Below, piece after piece: positions 62,142 to 64,000 of a stretch of DNA of 64,000 nucleotides (positions within the stretch are counted from its first letter, which is position 1; every line of letters begins with the position of its first letter). Origin of the DNA: Sanguibacter antarcticus. Its GTDB lineage: Bacteria > Actinomycetota > Actinomycetes > Actinomycetales > Cellulomonadaceae. A program made the translations under genes and the position numbers. The stretch covers positions 2,232,001 to 2,296,000 of the forward strand of contig NZ_PDJG01000001.1 in the NCBI RefSeq assembly GCF_002564005.1, in the 5' to 3' direction. The notes under the pieces are model-generated. The model was not told where the DNA came from and searched no databases. It saw nothing but the letters and a program-made list of their open reading frames with translations.

Positions 62142-63388
62142 TGATGAGCACCCCGTCGATCAAGCGCGTCCTCGGCCCGCTCACTCCCGGAGGCCTCCGG
62201 AACTTCACGGACAACCTCCGGGCCGAGAACACGGGCGCGATCTTGCTGCTCGTGGGCACGATCGTGGCCCTCGTCTGGGCGAACTCGCCGTTCAGCGAGT
62301 CTTACCGCGAGCTGAGCGCGCTGACCTTCGGGCCGTCGGCGCTCCACCTCGACCTCTCGGTCGCGCAGTGGGCGACGGACGGGCTGCTCGCGATCTTCTT
62401 CTTCGTCGTCGGGCTCGAGCTCAAGCGCGAGATGGTCGACGGCGAGCTGCGCCGCCCGGCGACCGCGATCGTGCCGATCCTCGCTGCTGTCGGCGGCATG
62501 GTGGTCCCCGCGCTCGTCTACACGGTCATCAACGCCGTCAGCTCCCTAGGAGAGCCGCACGGGTGGGCGGTGCCGGTCGCGACGGACATCGCGTTCGCGG
62601 TCGCGGTCCTCACGGTCTTCGGCAAGGGGCTCCCGACAGCGCTGCGGGCGTTCTTGCTCACCCTTGCGGTCGTCGACGACCTCCTGGGGATCGTCGTCAT
62701 CGCGATCTTCTACACGGCCGGAACGAGCCTGGTGTGGCTGGGGGCGGCGCTCGCCACGATCGTCGTGTTCGGTCTGGTCGCGCGGCGCCACGGCGGCGGC
62801 TCGCCGTGGTTGCTCGTCCCGCTCGCGGTCCTCACGTGGGGTCTCATGCACGCGTCGGGCATCCACGCGACGATCGCCGGCGTGCTCCTCGGGTTCTCGG
62901 TCCCGGCGCTCGCGCGCCCGGGTGAGCGGCAGAGCATCGCCGAGCGCTACGAGCACGTCTGGCGCCCGGTGTCGGCCGGCTTCGCCGTCCCGGTGTTCGC
63001 GCTCTTCGCGGCCGGGGTCGTCATGAGCCCGTCCGCTCTCGCCGACGCCGCGAGCAACCCGGCCGCACAGGGCGTGTTCTTCGGCCTGGTCCTCGGCAAG
63101 CCGGCGGGCATCCTCCTGGCGACGTGGCTCCTCGTGTCCTTCACGAAGGCGTCGCTCGACGACTCCTTGCGCTGGTTCGACATGGCTGCCGTCGCGTGCG
63201 TGGGTGGCGTGGGCTTCACGGTCTCGCTCCTCATCGGCGAGCTGTCCTTCGAGGCCGGGACCGTGAACGGCGAGGCCGTCAAGGCCGCTGTGCTCGTGGG
63301 TTCGGTCACCGCCGCAGCCGTGGGTGCGACGCTCTTGGCGTGGCGGAGCAGGACCCACCGGGCCGAGCAGGAGGACGCTGCAGCCTGA
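62141..63388 (+). CDS. nhaA: Na+/H+ antiporter NhaA
   Basis: 415 residues from ATG 62141, whose A is shared with the previous stop; ATG 62144 is the alternative. About 12 spans. The ion-binding Asp pair is in AVVDDLLGIVVIAIFY, and the segments FFFVVGLELKREM and PVATDIAFAVAVL are family hallmarks. It exchanges internal Na+ for protons, for pH and salt balance. It follows the dehydrogenase closely but serves a general function; it may aid a sodium-driven TRAP importer. Confidence 0.96.
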   Translation: MMSTPSIKRVLGPLTPGGLRNFTDNLRAENTGAILLLVGTIVALVWANSPFSESYRELSALTFGPSALHLDLSVAQWATDGLLAIFFFVVGLELKREMVDGELRRPATAIVPILAAVGGMVVPALVYTVINAVSSLGEPHGWAVPVATDIAFAVAVLTVFGKGLPTALRAFLLTLAVVDDLLGIVVIAIFYTAGTSLVWLGAALATIVVFGLVARRHGGGSPWLLVPLAVLTWGLMHASGIHATIAGVLLGFSVPALARPGERQSIAERYEHVWRPVSAGFAVPVFALFAAGVVMSPSALADAASNPAAQGVFFGLVLGKPAGILLATWLLVSFTKASLDDSLRWFDMAAVACVGGVGFTVSLLIGELSFEAGTVNGEAVKAAVLVGSVTAAAVGATLLAWRSRTHRAEQEDAAA

Positions 63389-63408
63389 CGGCGGGGGACA
63401 ATGCACCG

Positions 63409-63933
63409 GTGACTGATGCACCGACCTCGCCCCCTGCTCTCGACGGCGCCGTGCCGCCGGCCGCCGCCCTGCCGATCATCGCGTTCTACGAGCCCCGGAT
63501 CCCCCAGAACACCGGGAACGCGATCCGGCTCGCGGCGGTCACCGGCGCACCGCTGCACCTCGTGGAGCCTCTGGGCTTCGACCTCTCGGAGCCCAAGCTC
63601 CGCCGTGCCGGGCTCGACTATCACGACCTGGCCCATGTGGTCGTGCACCCGAACCTCGAGGACCTGCTCGCGAGCCGGCCGACGGCACGCGTCTTCGCCT
63701 TCACGACGAAGGCCACGACCCGCTACTCCGACATCGCCTACGAGCCGACGGACATCCTGCTCTTCGGCCCCGAACCGACCGGCCTCGACGACGCCGTCCT
63801 CCACCACGCGCGGATCACGGACGAGGTGAAGATCCCCATGCTGCCGAGCCGGCGCTCGCTCAACCTCACGTCGAGTGCGTCGATCGTCGTGTACGAGGCC
63901 TGGCGACAGGCTGGTTTTACCGGCGGTATGTGA
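63409..63933 (+). CDS. trmL: tRNA (cytidine/uridine-34-2'-O)-methyltransferase
   Basis: 174 residues from GTG 63409. SPOUT fold: YEPRIPQNTGNAIRLAA near the start, LLFGPEPTGLDD (cofactor loop), and the C-terminal knot segment IPMLPSRRSLNLTSSASIVV. It methylates the wobble ribose of certain leucine tRNAs. Typical length for TrmL plus an Ala/Pro-rich leader of 20 residues. 20 bases after nhaA. Confidence 0.93.
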   Translation: MTDAPTSPPALDGAVPPAAALPIIAFYEPRIPQNTGNAIRLAAVTGAPLHLVEPLGFDLSEPKLRRAGLDYHDLAHVVVHPNLEDLLASRPTARVFAFTTKATTRYSDIAYEPTDILLFGPEPTGLDDAVLHHARITDEVKIPMLPSRRSLNLTSSASIVVYEAWRQAGFTGGM

Positions 63934-63937
63934 ATAA

Positions 63938-63954
63938 ACCCGCTCGCAGCGGGT
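63938..63954 (+). terminator. Short hairpin after trmL
   Basis: ACCCGCT, CGC, AGCGGGT: a perfect 7-bp stem five bases after the stop, followed by GAAAAC. The last 50 bases of the window are noticeably AT-rich compared with all flanking genes and show no gene. Confidence 0.5.
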
Positions 63955-64000
63955 GAAAACAGACAGACATACCATAAGATACTGCAACCAAACGCTCATG

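Overview
This window looks like chromosome from a high-GC Gram-positive actinomycete. My best guess is Micrococcales, near Sanguibacter, Cellulomonas or Oerskovia, but no rRNA or other firm marker is present. The basis is very high GC, GTG starts, several apparently leaderless promoters (a TAGGTT-like -10 box 6-8 nt before the start), an actinobacterial-type short ArgA, a RamB-type regulator next to GTP-dependent PEP carboxykinase, an oleBC fusion, and a WhiG/sigma-28-like promoter before a chemoreceptor. The genes read as a continuous chromosome with one insertion-sequence-bounded accessory patch at the left end.

Left end, 1-7742: two tandem IS1380-family elements (the first cut by the window edge) are separated and flanked by the same 4-bp CTAG. 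The second has cut off the 5' end of a small gene that precedes a lipoprotein, a periplasmic adaptor with a peptidoglycan-binding domain, an ABC ATPase and an FtsX/MacB-like permease. This is a lower-GC export locus of the kind often linked to secreted peptides in actinobacteria. An ISL3-family element with a perfect 8-bp target duplication closes the patch. About 570 bp of decayed DNA follow.

Central housekeeping and metabolism, 8313-35501: a Fic protein; MutY; a DUF3626 protein; ArgA with an operator-like repeat; a SorC-type regulator divergent from glpD-glpF-glpK (glycerol uptake and oxidation); an alpha/beta hydrolase; an MMPL exporter with a divergent TetR regulator and palindromic operators; a RamB-like regulator divergent from pckG; acetaldehyde-type dehydrogenase plus DUF779; a chemoreceptor; a regulator with a three-gene ABC exporter operon; and a stand-alone family A DNA polymerase.

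Olefin cluster, 35974-40717: oleA, a fused oleB-oleC and oleD overlap at each junction. Together they can condense two acyl-CoAs, reduce the beta-keto acid, close a beta-lactone and decarboxylate it to a long-chain alkene. An MpaB-like oxygenase and a DinB-fold protein follow.

Five-gene MoxR/VWA operon, 42812-50547: SWIM zinc-finger protein, DUF5691, MoxR AAA+ ATPase, DUF5682 and VWA protein are all joined by 4-nt start/stop overlaps and end at a 23-bp hairpin. The content parallels the uncharacterised E. coli yehLMPQ genes. It is the best candidate here for a system without a described function.

Hexuronate locus, 50705-62141: on the minus strand a TRAP transporter (dctP, dctQ, dctM), kduI, an IclR regulator, kduD and further dehydrogenases. 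On the plus strand a DUF4862 protein and a beta-hydroxyacid dehydrogenase diverge from the same promoter region, which carries an IclR-like palindrome and a TAACGTTA motif that recurs before the last dehydrogenase gene. NhaA and TrmL close the window.
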